A stretch of 64,000 nt of DNA. Origin: Saprospiraceae bacterium (GTDB lineage: Bacteria > Bacteroidota > Bacteroidia > Chitinophagales > Saprospiraceae). A program made the translations under genes and the position numbers. Below the pieces are notes generated by a model. That model was given only the letters and a program-made list of their open reading frames with translations, was not told the origin of the DNA and did no database searches. Positions 16,470 through 24,881 of this stretch are shown piece after piece (position 1 is the stretch's first letter; the number at the start of each line of letters is the position of its first letter). Location of the stretch: positions 1 to 64,000 of the forward strand of contig JANQQI010000139.1 of NCBI GenBank assembly GCA_028285085.1, in the 5' to 3' direction.

Positions 16470-19253
16470 TTAATCCGTCATTAGTTCCAACCCTTGCCGA
16501 ATTCCTTTTTCGGTGGCTGGTACTCCCTTTTCCATCCACTGTGGCATGGGGGCATCTTTGAGATAGTAGTCAAAAAACTGATGCATTCGCAGATTGAAAT
16601 CCAGACGATTTTGCCGCTTGACCGGCCAGTGTGGTTCGTCATTGTAATTGAGCATCCAGGCAGGTTTGCCGAGTCGGCGCATGGCGACGAAAAACTCAAT
16701 GCCCTGATACCACGGCACGGCGCCATCTTTATCGTTATGTAAGATCAACACCGGCGTTTCGACTTTATCGAGAAAGAAAAGCGGTGAGTTTTCGAGATAA
16801 CGTAGGGGTGTATCCCAGATCGTTCCGCCGATACGACTTTGCGTATTTTCGTATTGGAACATGCGACTTAATCCCGATCCCCAGCGAATCCCACCGTAGG
16901 CACTAAACATGTTGACGACTGGAGCACCGGATTCTGCACAACGGAATAGATTCGTTTTAGTGATCAAATAGGCCACTTGATAGCCGCCCCAACTGTGTCC
17001 TTGCAGTGCAATCCGAGCTTCATCTACAAAACCCTGATTTATCAGCGCTGTGACACCGGGCATGACGGCATTATAAGCACTTTCGCCGGGGTATCCGACA
17101 CGATAAGGAACATCGGGATTAAAGATCAAGTATCCCTGATTGGCGTAAAAGCTATAATTAATCGTGGAGCGATGAGGGTAGGGGGCGCGATGCTGGTGCA
17201 GGCGATTAGAACTACGTTCGTAGAAGTTGACGATCATCGGATATTTCCGATTGGGATCAAAGTTTTCGGGTTTTACCAGCATGCCACTAAGTTGTTCCCC
17301 ATTGAGATCTGTCCATTCGACGAGTTCGATGCTCCCCCAACGATATTCAGCTTGTTGTGGATTGGCGTTGCTAAGTTGCTTGGCATTTTTCAACTCGAGG
17401 TTGGCCACCATGAGGTTAGGGAAACGGTCGAAATTTTCTTTTGTAAAGAGTAGCCGATCCGCATCTCTAGCTTTCAAAGGGCGTCGTCGATAGCGCATAG
17501 CTTCCATTGCTATCGTATTTAAATTGCCTTGTTGCCAGTTTAAATGACCGTAACCACTGTCTTTACTTTTTTCATTAAAAAGATAAAGAAATCCAGCCTG
17601 AGCAGGGTCGATCGCATAAGCCTCAGGGTCGAGGCGAAGGTAACGATGCTGAAGTTGGTCGGCCCGACCATTAGTGAGCTGGCGTGGTACCTGTCGACCG
17701 CGCGGATCGAGCTGCCAAAGATCATAGCGATCGTTGACGATGAGGGCGGCGTCGCCTTCCAGCCAGCCGGCGATGCCGTAGCTGCCCGGGAGCATGGGAC
17801 GATCATTGAGCTCATCGTAAAAAGGGACAACCTGATTATTCGTCAAGGTTTGCAAACGTTGGGTGCTGAGTTCCACGGTCTGCCAGCAAGTATCCTGATT
17901 ATTGTACCAGAATAAAAACTGCCCACCGGGCGAAATGGCTGGATTTGCTCTTACCTTGCGCTGCAACATTGTCGCTTCCCCGGTTTCGAGATCGACGCGA
18001 TAAACATCTTTGGAGCTGGGAAAGCCATCCCAACTAATGCCCGATAAGTAAGGCAGTTCATTATAGCCCAAGGCATAACGGCTGTCCTTTTCTGGCGTTA
18101 GCCGAATTTCTGGAATATCGGTACGACCCAGTTGCGCAAATTTAGCGTTGTCTCGATGCCAAACGCAGAGATAGGATCGCTCTTTTTCATTTTTTAAACG
18201 CACCTTTTGCTGTGGATACAATCGCGCATCTTCCCAATGCCACACTTCTACCTCTACGATTTCTTCTTTGAGCAGGGTGGTATCTTGCAGCACGAGAGGC
18301 GGCGCAATACCGAAAAATAGCCGTTGCCCGTTATCAGAAAACTGCAAATTTCGATTGGCACTGAGTTGCCACTGCTCAGGCAGCATCGTGTGGGTGTTAT
18401 CCATAATCAGGCGCGCCGAATCGGGGCCGCTTTGCCAGTGGTAGAGGCCATAGGGACGAATACGCGTCTCGGTGCTGTCCAAATCCGCGAGAAAGGCGGC
18501 TTGTTGTCCCGCTTTATCAATGTCCAGCTTTTTGTATTTGCCTTTGCCTCGAAAGAGGGGGCGTAGTTGGCGATTGCTGGCGGCAAAATAATAGACGCCG
18601 GCCATAAAAGTAGAATCTTGCCCCTCGCTACTTAGCAACAGGCTTTGGCCATCTTTCGCAAACACGAACTCATTGACATCCGGGACCTGCTGACTAAAGT
18701 TGCCGTCGATAGTTCGAATGACGAGGTCTTTATTCCATTTTTTCTCTTCTTCTCGGGTAGAATCTTTAGGCTCAATGCGTGGCTTATCCAATTTATAAGC
18801 CAACCAGCCGTCCCATTTTTTTGGTATTTTAAAACTTTTCAAATCCGGTATACGCTCAACTTCTTGTGTTGCCAGGTTAAAAATCGCCAGTGTATCGGTT
18901 GGAAGTTTATCTTTCTTTACTTTTTTGCGACGCATCGTTTTGACACTATCAACCGGTGGATGAATTGTAAAGAAAACATAACGGCTATCGTTGCTAAATT
19001 GCCCTTTTGCTCCCCTTGGAAAGCGCCATTCGGTATTTTGATCAGCCGAACGAATGACTAATTCAGGATCGTGTTCTTCAATCGTTAAGTCATAAACCAC
19101 CCATTGTCCATCATTCGAAATCTTCTCATTTTTTATAAAACGCCACTCGTTAAAAACACTGTGATCCATTACTCGCTTTGGCACTTGTTGGCCGAGTAAA
19201 AAAATGGGAAGCGTAAATAAGGCAAGGAATGTTATCGCTTTTTTCGTCATCAT
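16470..19253 (-). CDS. Exported S9-family (prolyl oligopeptidase-like) peptidase
   Basis: A 927-residue serine peptidase with an N-terminal signal (KKAITFLALFTLPIFLLGQQ), a long beta-propeller-like region (about residues 40-640) and a C-terminal alpha/beta-hydrolase domain. The nucleophile lies in G-H-S754-W-G-G-Y, the acid is in LILHNDKDG (Asp841 or Asp843), and the histidine is in NDEPHWP (His875). It probably degrades peptides in the periplasm or at the cell surface. MMTKK offers two adjacent starts; the upstream one is used here. Length is larger than the usual 700 residues but common in Bacteroidota. It is 73 bp upstream of the MATE gene on the same strand, without evidence for a shared function. 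Confidence 0.93.
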   Translation of the reverse strand: MMTKKAITFLALFTLPIFLLGQQVPKRVMDHSVFNEWRFIKNEKISNDGQWVVYDLTIEEHDPELVIRSADQNTEWRFPRGAKGQFSNDSRYVFFTIHPPVDSVKTMRRKKVKKDKLPTDTLAIFNLATQEVERIPDLKSFKIPKKWDGWLAYKLDKPRIEPKDSTREEEKKWNKDLVIRTIDGNFSQQVPDVNEFVFAKDGQSLLLSSEGQDSTFMAGVYYFAASNRQLRPLFRGKGKYKKLDIDKAGQQAAFLADLDSTETRIRPYGLYHWQSGPDSARLIMDNTHTMLPEQWQLSANRNLQFSDNGQRLFFGIAPPLVLQDTTLLKEEIVEVEVWHWEDARLYPQQKVRLKNEKERSYLCVWHRDNAKFAQLGRTDIPEIRLTPEKDSRYALGYNELPYLSGISWDGFPSSKDVYRVDLETGEATMLQRKVRANPAISPGGQFLFWYNNQDTCWQTVELSTQRLQTLTNNQVVPFYDELNDRPMLPGSYGIAGWLEGDAALIVNDRYDLWQLDPRGRQVPRQLTNGRADQLQHRYLRLDPEAYAIDPAQAGFLYLFNEKSKDSGYGHLNWQQGNLNTIAMEAMRYRRRPLKARDADRLLFTKENFDRFPNLMVANLELKNAKQLSNANPQQAEYRWGSIELVEWTDLNGEQLSGMLVKPENFDPNRKYPMIVNFYERSSNRLHQHRAPYPHRSTINYSFYANQGYLIFNPDVPYRVGYPGESAYNAVMPGVTALINQGFVDEARIALQGHSWGGYQVAYLITKTNLFRCAESGAPVVNMFSAYGGIRWGSGLSRMFQYENTQSRIGGTIWDTPLRYLENSPLFFLDKVETPVLILHNDKDGAVPWYQGIEFFVAMRRLGKPAWMLNYNDEPHWPVKRQNRLDFNLRMHQFFDYYLKDAPMPQWMEKGVPATEKGIRQGLELMTD

Positions 19254-19552
19254 AATTACTATCGATTTGAGAAGCCTGAAAATACGAAAATCACCATCAA
19301 CTTTTTACATTTTTCTACTTGAACAATTCCAATCAATCGGGAGTTACGACAATAGATAATGGATGGAATAAAGGCAATCGATTTTGATCGAGTCTTTACT
19401 TATAAAAAATCAACCAAATTTGGTTTAATACAACCTCATCTCTATCTACTTTAAACCATCAATCTAGGCTTAAGAATCTATTTTAAAATTTTATGGTCCT
19501 TCTTTTTCTCTGGAAGTTTAATCCTTCGGGGGACGAATAAAAATATCCTATT
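19254..19552. other. Intergenic region between divergent peptidase and GNAT genes
   Basis: AT-rich and without a gene. A perfect 14-bp palindrome, AACCAAATTTGGTT, lies at 19412-19425 and could be an operator for either divergent gene, although this is only symmetry in AT-rich DNA. Confidence 0.35.
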
Positions 19553-19849
19553 ATGAACGCAGTAGAGTTTTTGAGTATCATCAACAACGAAGTAAATAAT
19601 CGCTTCGAACTCAAGCTAGAAAAAGACGATTTTGCTTTTATTGATTATCGATTGAGAGATAACGTTTTATATTTTCTACATACCGAGGTGCCGGATGCTT
19701 ATAGTGGGAGAGGTATTGCGGGGCGTATGGCTAAGTTTGCCTTAGAATATGCCAAGAACAAGGGATGGAAAATCAAACCCTGGTGCCCCTACATTGCATC
19801 TTACTTGAAGCGCCATCCGGAGTACCAGAGTTTGGTGTTGGAGAGTTAA
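19553..19849 (+). CDS. Small GNAT-type N-acetyltransferase (NATD1/YjdJ-like)
   Basis: A 98-residue single-domain acetyltransferase of the Gcn5-related type. The core is FELKLEKDDFAFIDYRLRDNVLYFLHTEVPDAYSGRGIAGRMAKFALEYAKNKGWKIKPWCPYIASYLKRHPEY. The R-G-x-G-I-A/G-R-M segment (SGRGIAGRM, about residues 58-66) binds acetyl-CoA, and the CPYIASYLKRHPEY ending is diagnostic of the small NATD1 group. Its acceptor is unknown. Only two bases separate it from the convergent aldo/keto reductase gene. Confidence 0.92.
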   Translation: MNAVEFLSIINNEVNNRFELKLEKDDFAFIDYRLRDNVLYFLHTEVPDAYSGRGIAGRMAKFALEYAKNKGWKIKPWCPYIASYLKRHPEYQSLVLES

Positions 19850-19851
19850 GA

Positions 19852-20892
19852 CTAACGGTGCGTATTCTTGTTGCCTTTGATTTTGTCGATCATATCGCCG
19901 TAGATCATTTTGGTCGCTCCAGGGCGTAATACAAAGTCGTGCGGAAAGCCTAAATCGATTGCACTTACTGCTTCTAATTGTGTCATTTGTTCTGCGGGGA
20001 TGTGCAAATCGAGACTAGCCATGTTATCCTGCAGTTGATGCAGCTTGCGCGCTCCAATAATTGGAATGATGCCACGGTGTCGCAGCCAGGCCAAGGCGAC
20101 TTGTGCCGGCGTTGTGTCGAGCTGCTGCGCAACGTCTACGACAACTCTGGCAATAGCTTCGTTTCTTTCGTTCAGGCGGAACGAAGTTGTGCCTTCCATG
20201 CGGCCGCCGCTACCTTCGCCTTTTTTATCGAGATACTTACCAGTCAAAATACCTGCGGCGAGCGGTGACCAGGCCACTACACCAATATTGAGCTCTTGCG
20301 ACATTGGCAATAGATCTCGCTCGGGGGTACGTTCGGTCAAATTGTATTCTAATTGATTCCCAATGAAAGGCGACCAGCCACGAAATTCAGCGATGGTATT
20401 GGCTCGTGCAATCACCCAGGCCGGGGCATCTGATATCCCGGTATAAAGAATTTTACCCGCACGAACCAAGTCATCGAGTGCGCGCATCATCTCTTCGATG
20501 GGCGTTAGATAGTCGTAAGCGTGCACCCAAAGCAAATCAATGTAATCGGTTTTCAAGCGCCGCAAACTAGCTTCAACGGACTGTACCAGATTTTTTCGAT
20601 GATTACCCGAATTATTAGGATTATGTGTGGTATTGGAAAGGGTATACTTCGTTGCTAAAACGATATGATCGCGGTCGGCATTGATGAGATCACTCAGGAT
20701 GCTTTCGCTACTGCCCTCGGTGTACACATCCGCGGTATCGATAAAATTGCCACCAGCTTCCAGGAAAGCATCGAAGATGGCTTTGCTTTCCTCCGGCGTA
20801 GAGCCCCAGCCCCAATCTTTCCCGAAGGTCATCGTGCCCAGGCAAAGCGGAGACACCCGCAAACCACTGTGGCCAAAGAGTTGATAATGCAT
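19852..20892 (-). CDS. Aldo/keto reductase
   Basis: A 346-residue NADPH-dependent TIM-barrel oxidoreductase. It has the family pattern: YQLFGHSGLRVSPLCLGTMTFG, GNFIDTADVYTEGSSESIL with the catalytic Asp and Tyr, VLATKYTL with the catalytic Lys, DYIDLLWVHAYD with His, and the coenzyme-binding IPIIGARKLHQLQDN near the C-terminus. It resembles the YajO/tas subgroup that reduces aldehydes and ketones. The substrate is not readable. It stands alone and is convergent with the GNAT gene. Confidence 0.94.
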   Translation of the reverse strand: MHYQLFGHSGLRVSPLCLGTMTFGKDWGWGSTPEESKAIFDAFLEAGGNFIDTADVYTEGSSESILSDLINADRDHIVLATKYTLSNTTHNPNNSGNHRKNLVQSVEASLRRLKTDYIDLLWVHAYDYLTPIEEMMRALDDLVRAGKILYTGISDAPAWVIARANTIAEFRGWSPFIGNQLEYNLTERTPERDLLPMSQELNIGVVAWSPLAAGILTGKYLDKKGEGSGGRMEGTTSFRLNERNEAIARVVVDVAQQLDTTPAQVALAWLRHRGIIPIIGARKLHQLQDNMASLDLHIPAEQMTQLEAVSAIDLGFPHDFVLRPGATKMIYGDMIDKIKGNKNTHR

Positions 20893-20999
20893 TTTCTTAG
20901 GTTTTGAGAAGGTTGTTAAAGTAGAAAGTTTATAATAATAAAGGTTTGATATGCCTTGTATTTGAATCGCCTCTTGGCTTTGGCAAAAGCAGCTATTGA

Positions 21000-21680
21000 C
21001 TAATCCTCAATCGGCACGCCGTTCGCATCTGTGGTCAACACATCACTCATGTAGTCCAGAAAGGGGCGCATATTTTTGAAGCCTACGTTGAGTAGATCGA
21101 CAAAATCTTTGCTTTTGACCTCCTTATCCGTGAAACGATGGATCAGCAAATATTGCTTGTAGCGCAGCAAGTCCACGGCGGGATGATCTTTAGCATAGCC
21201 TCTGGGGGCTGTTTTGACCTGATCTCCTTCCATGCCACCGAAATACGATTGAAATCCCGGTTCGGCTAAGATGTTGCGCAAGGCCTGTGGCTCGGCGGCA
21301 ATTTCCTGACGGATGCGGCGTAGGTCATCGGAATTAGGTCCCCAAAAGCCACCGCCGAGAAAAGAGTTACCCGGCTCAATATGGAAATAGTAGCCCCCAC
21401 GCCGCCATTTTGTAGCTCGAACCATGGAACCACTCAGATAAGTTTTATAAGGCGTTTTATCTTTTGAAAATCGAGTGTCACGATAGATACGGTAGACCTT
21501 CAGGTTTTCAATTTCGTCGTGGTGCGTCATACGATTTCGCAAGGTCTCCGCGAGCGTTTTGAATTGGGCGTGAATACCTTGGAAAGCAGGCTTGTGCTCG
21601 TTAAACCAAGGGCGGTTATTATTTTCCTTGAGAGTTTTTAAGAATTTGAAAGTAGATGTCGGAATAGAAGTGGCTTCCAT
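21000..21680 (-). CDS. DUF2461 (TIGR02453) family protein
   Basis: The start at 21680 gives a 226-residue protein beginning MEATSIPTSTFKFLKTLKENNNRPWFNEHK, which is where the family normally starts; the longer frame to 21842 adds 54 residues of non-conserved sequence. Other family motifs are LKVYRIYRDTRFSKDKTPYKTYLSG, GGYYFHIEPGNSFLGGGFWGPNSDDLRRIRQEIA and FTDKEVKSKDFVDLL. The family is widespread and its biochemical role is not established. It is a single gene. Confidence 0.93.
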   Translation of the reverse strand: MEATSIPTSTFKFLKTLKENNNRPWFNEHKPAFQGIHAQFKTLAETLRNRMTHHDEIENLKVYRIYRDTRFSKDKTPYKTYLSGSMVRATKWRRGGYYFHIEPGNSFLGGGFWGPNSDDLRRIRQEIAAEPQALRNILAEPGFQSYFGGMEGDQVKTAPRGYAKDHPAVDLLRYKQYLLIHRFTDKEVKSKDFVDLLNVGFKNMRPFLDYMSDVLTTDANGVPIED

Positions 21681-22018
21681 GAATGTAGGGTTGAAAATTT
21701 TGATGAATGTACAACACACAAACAAAGGAAATGAGGAATTGGTTGTTAAATTTTTTACACTGTAATCTTCTTTTTGAGGACTGAAGTTGTTGCAGATTGA
21801 CAGGGAAATTATTCTTGGCTTATTCCATTCTTGATATGGCAATCAAATCTAATTTTTAGTAAATGCTCCAACATAGAATTTTCTTAAAGTGTTTTTAATT
21901 CATCTAATGGAATTCTTCCCATCGTTTAATCCTTCCACAAAGCCCCCGCTGCATCCAGTTCCCAAAAATGCTAATCGCTCCCTCAATAATTTCAGAGCTG
22001 CGGCAAGCCCCCATTTTA
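21681..22018. other. Intergenic region upstream of the DUF2461 gene
   Basis: About 340 bases of AT-rich sequence that should hold the leftward promoter of the DUF2461 gene. Short frames on either strand have no recognisable protein features. Nothing else was seen. Confidence 0.4.
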
Positions 22019-22053
22019 TTATAAAAAGTGGCCCGAATTCTTCCGGGCCACTT
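22019..22053 (-). terminator. Rho-independent terminator of the SDR gene
   Basis: AAGTGGCCCG (22026-22035) and CGGGCCACTT (22044-22053) form a perfect 10-bp GC-rich stem around an 8-base loop. Read on the minus strand it is followed by TTTTTAT. It lies 78 bp downstream of the end of the SDR gene at 22131. Confidence 0.85.
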
Positions 22054-22130
22054 AAAAATCTGATGGTTTATTAAAGATAATTCAGAATCGGTAAGTCTTA
22101 TTTTTAGATAAAGAGTCCCATTTTCGGTGC

Positions 22131-22889
22131 TTAATTTCTTCCGGCCATTACACCACCATCGGTATCCCAAATAGCACCGGTTACCCAAGCCGCATCATCC
22201 GACAGCAAGAATTGGATAACTTTGGCCACATCCTCTGGTTGTCCGTTGCGTCCGATCGGGTGGAAGGCGTTGAAACTCGCTAAGGCATTGCTGGCCGCTT
22301 CGCGGCCGCCAAAGACGGCATCATAAACCGGGGTTTCTACCACCGCCGGGGATACTGCATTGACCCGGATGTTATAATCGCCAAGCTCCATAGCGAGGTG
22401 TTGGGTCAAGGAATGCAGTCCTGCTTTTTGCATGGAATAAGCCGATGACGGCGTCGCTTTTACAGCCTGCTTGGCCCACATCGACCCCACATTGACAATC
22501 GCACCGCCACCTTGATTTTTCATTTTCTGCGCAACGGACTGGGTAATGAAAAAGAAACCTCGGTTGAGATCCAGGTAACGATCATATTCCTCAGCACTAT
22601 GCTCTAAAAAAGCCTTTGGGCCGAATACGCCGGAGGAGTTTACCAAGTAATCCACGCGTTCCCAATTCCCAATCTGTTGGATAAGATCACGAACGGCTTC
22701 GCGATTGGTGATATCGACTTGGTGGGTGATAATATCGGGATGATTGGATTGTAAGCCTGCAAGTTTATCGGGATTCGTGCCAACGACGTGGACCTTTATC
22801 CCTTTTGCGTTTAAGGCGATGGCAGTGGCCCGGCCAATACCGCTGCTGCCCCCAATGATTAGAGCTGATTGTTGTGGAGAATGACTCAT
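22131..22889 (-). CDS. Short-chain dehydrogenase/reductase in a TetR module
   Basis: A 252-residue classical [16 protein letters not shown] binds the cofactor, NSSGVFGP is the NAG-like motif, [10 protein letters not shown] carries the catalytic Ser, and Y-S-M-Q-K the Tyr and Lys. [25 protein letters not shown] suggests a small-molecule carbonyl substrate. A TetR-family gene ends 62 bp upstream on the same strand, and an exact copy of the 17-bp palindromic sequence found before that regulator lies about 30 bp before this start. The SDR is therefore very likely repressed by that TetR protein and induced by a toxic or reactive carbonyl compound. Confidence 0.92.
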   Translation of the reverse strand: MSHSPQQSALIIGGSSGIGRATAIALNAKGIKVHVVGTNPDKLAGLQSNHPDIITHQVDITNREAVRDLIQQIGNWERVDYLVNSSGVFGPKAFLEHSAEEYDRYLDLNRGFFFITQSVAQKMKNQGGGAIVNVGSMWAKQAVKATPSSAYSMQKAGLHSLTQHLAMELGDYNIRVNAVSPAVVETPVYDAVFGGREAASNALASFNAFHPIGRNGQPEDVAKVIQFLLSDDAAWVTGAIWDTDGGVMAGRN

Positions 22890-22918
22890 GATTTTTATTT
22901 TTTATAGTGATAAAATGA

Positions 22919-22935
22919 ACAGACAAGTCTGTCTA
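22919..22935. promoter_or_regulatory. TetR operator candidate upstream of the SDR gene
   Basis: ACAGACAAGTCTGTCTA contains AGACA-AGTC-TGTCT, an imperfect 14-bp inverted repeat. The same 17 bases occur once more at 23543-23559 upstream of the tetR gene. Exact duplication before both genes of a regulator-target pair is the evidence for an operator. Confidence 0.75.
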
Positions 22936-22951
22936 TATGAATGCAAAAAAA

Positions 22952-23515
22952 TTATTCCAGAAGCAAAGCCGCAGTTTCTGCCGCCGCCTTAATAGGCCAA
23001 TGATCATTTTGTAGATGACTCTCGGCGATGGCACCTTCGTATAGTAAATAGAGTCGTTGCGATAAGGTAACGATGGCCTCGTCATCTAAGCCCGTTGTAT
23101 TCTCTTTGACCAAGCCTTCAATAAAGCGCATCAGGCTTTGCTTTTGGCGATGAATTTCTGTGCGGATCACAACATTATCGTGTGGAATTTCCGCGATGGT
23201 ATTAATACACCAGCATCCGTTGAAGTCGTCCTGATGGTAAAATTCATCTAAAAAAGAAAAAAGACTCAGAAGTCGCTCTTGCCCGGCAGGAACGCCAGCC
23301 GTATGCGCCTTTAGATTTTTTGTGAGTTGACGATCTAGTTGATTGAGGTAAGCTAAGCAAATGGCTTCTTTAGATGGAAAATGAGCGTACAGGCTCGCTT
23401 TTGCGATATTCGCCTCCCGAATGATTTCATTGATACCGGTTCGATTGTATCCGTTTTGATAGAACAGTCGGGATGCGGTGGTCAATATACGCTCTCTAAC
23501 ACTTTGCTTTTCCAT
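22952..23515 (-). CDS. TetR/AcrR-family transcriptional regulator (SDR module)
   Basis: A 187-residue repressor. The N-terminal helix-turn-helix reads VRERILTTASRLFYQNGYNRTGINEIIREANIAKASLYAHFPSKEAICLAYL, matching TetR_N closely (residues about 5-55). The C-terminal region is the ligand-binding domain and contains CWCINTIAEIPHDN, similar to the YcdC/AcuR group. It is autoregulated in all likelihood: a 17-bp palindromic sequence lies 28 bp before its start and an identical copy lies before the SDR gene downstream. The inducer is unknown. Confidence 0.94.
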   Translation of the reverse strand: MEKQSVRERILTTASRLFYQNGYNRTGINEIIREANIAKASLYAHFPSKEAICLAYLNQLDRQLTKNLKAHTAGVPAGQERLLSLFSFLDEFYHQDDFNGCWCINTIAEIPHDNVVIRTEIHRQKQSLMRFIEGLVKENTTGLDDEAIVTLSQRLYLLYEGAIAESHLQNDHWPIKAAAETAALLLE

Positions 23516-23542
23516 GCCACAAATATAAACTCATTTTCAAAA

Positions 23543-23559
23543 ACAGACAAGTCTGTCTA
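23543..23559. promoter_or_regulatory. TetR operator candidate upstream of tetR (SDR module)
   Basis: Second exact copy of ACAGACAAGTCTGTCTA, 28 bp upstream of the tetR start at 23515. See 22919-22935. Confidence 0.75.
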
Positions 23560-23653
23560 GCGACATTTTGGATAATTTTATCTCGTATTACTTATTTCAT
23601 TTGTCTGAGAGAGCGGCCTACAGATAGTCTGGATGTTTTCAAACTACTTAGGT

Positions 23654-24184
23654 TTACGTCTTCTGATATTGTCGAATCATCCGTTTGATGATGATTGGTA
23701 CAATTAGTCGATGAATGGGTTTGACAGGAATGAAGTATACTCGCCCTAGCCAATTGTTCATTTCCACAGTTGTCGAAAGAACGATTTCTACTGCACCTTC
23801 TTTTTCAATGCGAAAGAAAGACAATCTAAAATCTAAATGCTGGTCATTTTCGCCCATCATGATTTCTTGTTCATTGGTCCGCATGACCTTGAATAGTGCA
23901 ATGGCCTCGCCTTCCCGCCCCTGGAATTGATCGATCTCTGCTTGAATGTCAATGCCTTTCGCCGTTTTTAGACCAATCCAACCGGCGATGAGTTCTCGAA
24001 GACCAATCAACCAGCCAAACCAACGTGGGAAAGCGTGAAAAAATAAGACGGGGAGTTGTTGAAGAGGTGGCGCTTCTTCTGCTGGCAGAGTGACTGCAAA
24101 ACTATCGGTATAATCAATCTTGTTAAGTCCTCCTTCGATGAGGCTAGGGTGGGGGAGTTGGCAGGTGTAAATGGTCATAATCAA
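23654..24184 (-). CDS. DUF2867 family protein in a second TetR module
   Basis: A 176-residue protein (the TIYTCQLPHPSLIEGG start; MIMTIYT offers an alternative Met at residue 3). The region YTDSFAVTLP...FFHAFPRWFGWLIGLRELIAGWIGLK and the later FRLSFFRIEKEGAVEIVLSTTVEMNNWLGRVYFIPVKPIHRLIVPIIIKRMI match DUF2867, a family found alone or fused to NAD-binding SDR-like proteins. No enzymatic activity is established. A tetR gene ends 44 bp upstream, with a near-perfect palindrome between them, so it is probably the repressor's target. Confidence 0.88.
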   Translation of the reverse strand: MIMTIYTCQLPHPSLIEGGLNKIDYTDSFAVTLPAEEAPPLQQLPVLFFHAFPRWFGWLIGLRELIAGWIGLKTAKGIDIQAEIDQFQGREGEAIALFKVMRTNEQEIMMGENDQHLDFRLSFFRIEKEGAVEIVLSTTVEMNNWLGRVYFIPVKPIHRLIVPIIIKRMIRQYQKT

Positions 24185-24192
24185 AATATCTT

Positions 24193-24211
24193 ATACCGTA
24201 CTGTATGGTAT
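24193..24211. promoter_or_regulatory. TetR operator candidate upstream of the DUF2867 gene
   Basis: ATACCGTACTGTATGGTAT is a 19-bp palindrome with a single mismatched pair around a central T. It sits 9 bp before the DUF2867 start. A related sequence sharing GTATGGTATGTTTT is found upstream of the tetR gene at 24794-24812. Confidence 0.75.
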
Positions 24212-24227
24212 GTTTTTGGTTAAAAAA

Positions 24228-24764
24228 TTATTCTTTTTTCAAACGCTTTAAATGAAATTCATAGAGTGTATTGAGTCGTTGCGTGGAAATATTAGGGAAA
24301 AGCTGTTGTAAGCCGATGAGTGTACCGTATTCTAACTCGGCTTGCAGTTTAGCGTCATTGAGAGAAAGCCCCATGGCTTGAAAAACATCGATAAGAAAAG
24401 CCAAACGTTTTTGATCGACCTGCTCCAAATGGGATTTCACCACCGGGTGGTAAAAACTCCAGCTGCGAATGGCCGCTTCAATGCTTTGATCTGTGGTAAA
24501 GATCATCTGATTCAGGATAGCCATTTTCTCATCCGGTGCTTGTGCCTGTCTAGATTGCTGAATGAGCTCATTGGTATTTCTCTTAGCCCATTCTTCCAAA
24601 AGTGTACTGATATAATCGTCGATGCTTTTGAAATGATGATAGAATGAGCCGCGGGTCACCTTCAGGCGTTCACACAAATAAGCAATGCGCAAGCGATCCT
24701 GCGCAAATTCTGATAGCAATCGAAACCCTTCTTCTAACCAATCTTGCTTAACGAGTCGAGCCAT
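24228..24764 (-). CDS. TetR/AcrR-family transcriptional regulator (DUF2867/MATE module)
   Basis: A 178-residue TetR-family protein: FRLLSEFAQDRLRIAYLCERLKVTRGSFYHHFKSIDDYISTLLEEW is a helix-turn-helix of the family (about residues 12-58) although its first helix is less typical. The rest is an all-helical ligand domain. Operator candidates lie before the downstream DUF2867 gene (24193-24211) and between this gene and the divergent MATE exporter (24794-24812). The three genes thus look like a drug- or stress-responsive module. Confidence 0.9.
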   Translation of the reverse strand: MARLVKQDWLEEGFRLLSEFAQDRLRIAYLCERLKVTRGSFYHHFKSIDDYISTLLEEWAKRNTNELIQQSRQAQAPDEKMAILNQMIFTTDQSIEAAIRSWSFYHPVVKSHLEQVDQKRLAFLIDVFQAMGLSLNDAKLQAELEYGTLIGLQQLFPNISTQRLNTLYEFHLKRLKKE

Positions 24765-24793
24765 AACATAAAGGTAAATTAAATTTATGTTCC

Positions 24794-24812
24794 AAACAAT
24801 ACAGTATGGTAT
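24794..24812. promoter_or_regulatory. TetR operator candidate between tetR and the MATE gene
   Basis: AAACAATACAGTATGGTAT pairs in seven of nine positions and shares the right half and the following GTTTT with the 24193-24211 site. It is 30 bp upstream of tetR and 70 bp upstream of the divergent MATE gene, so it could control both. Confidence 0.65.
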
Positions 24813-24881
24813 GTTTTGCGGTTTTAATTTTTATTCCAGTGCAGACCACATTCCTTGAAGGGATTACTAAATTTGCGCCGC

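Noticed and set aside
16977-17453. 158-residue plus-strand frame
   Set aside because: It is antisense to the S9 peptidase gene, whose catalytic motifs are read on the other strand.
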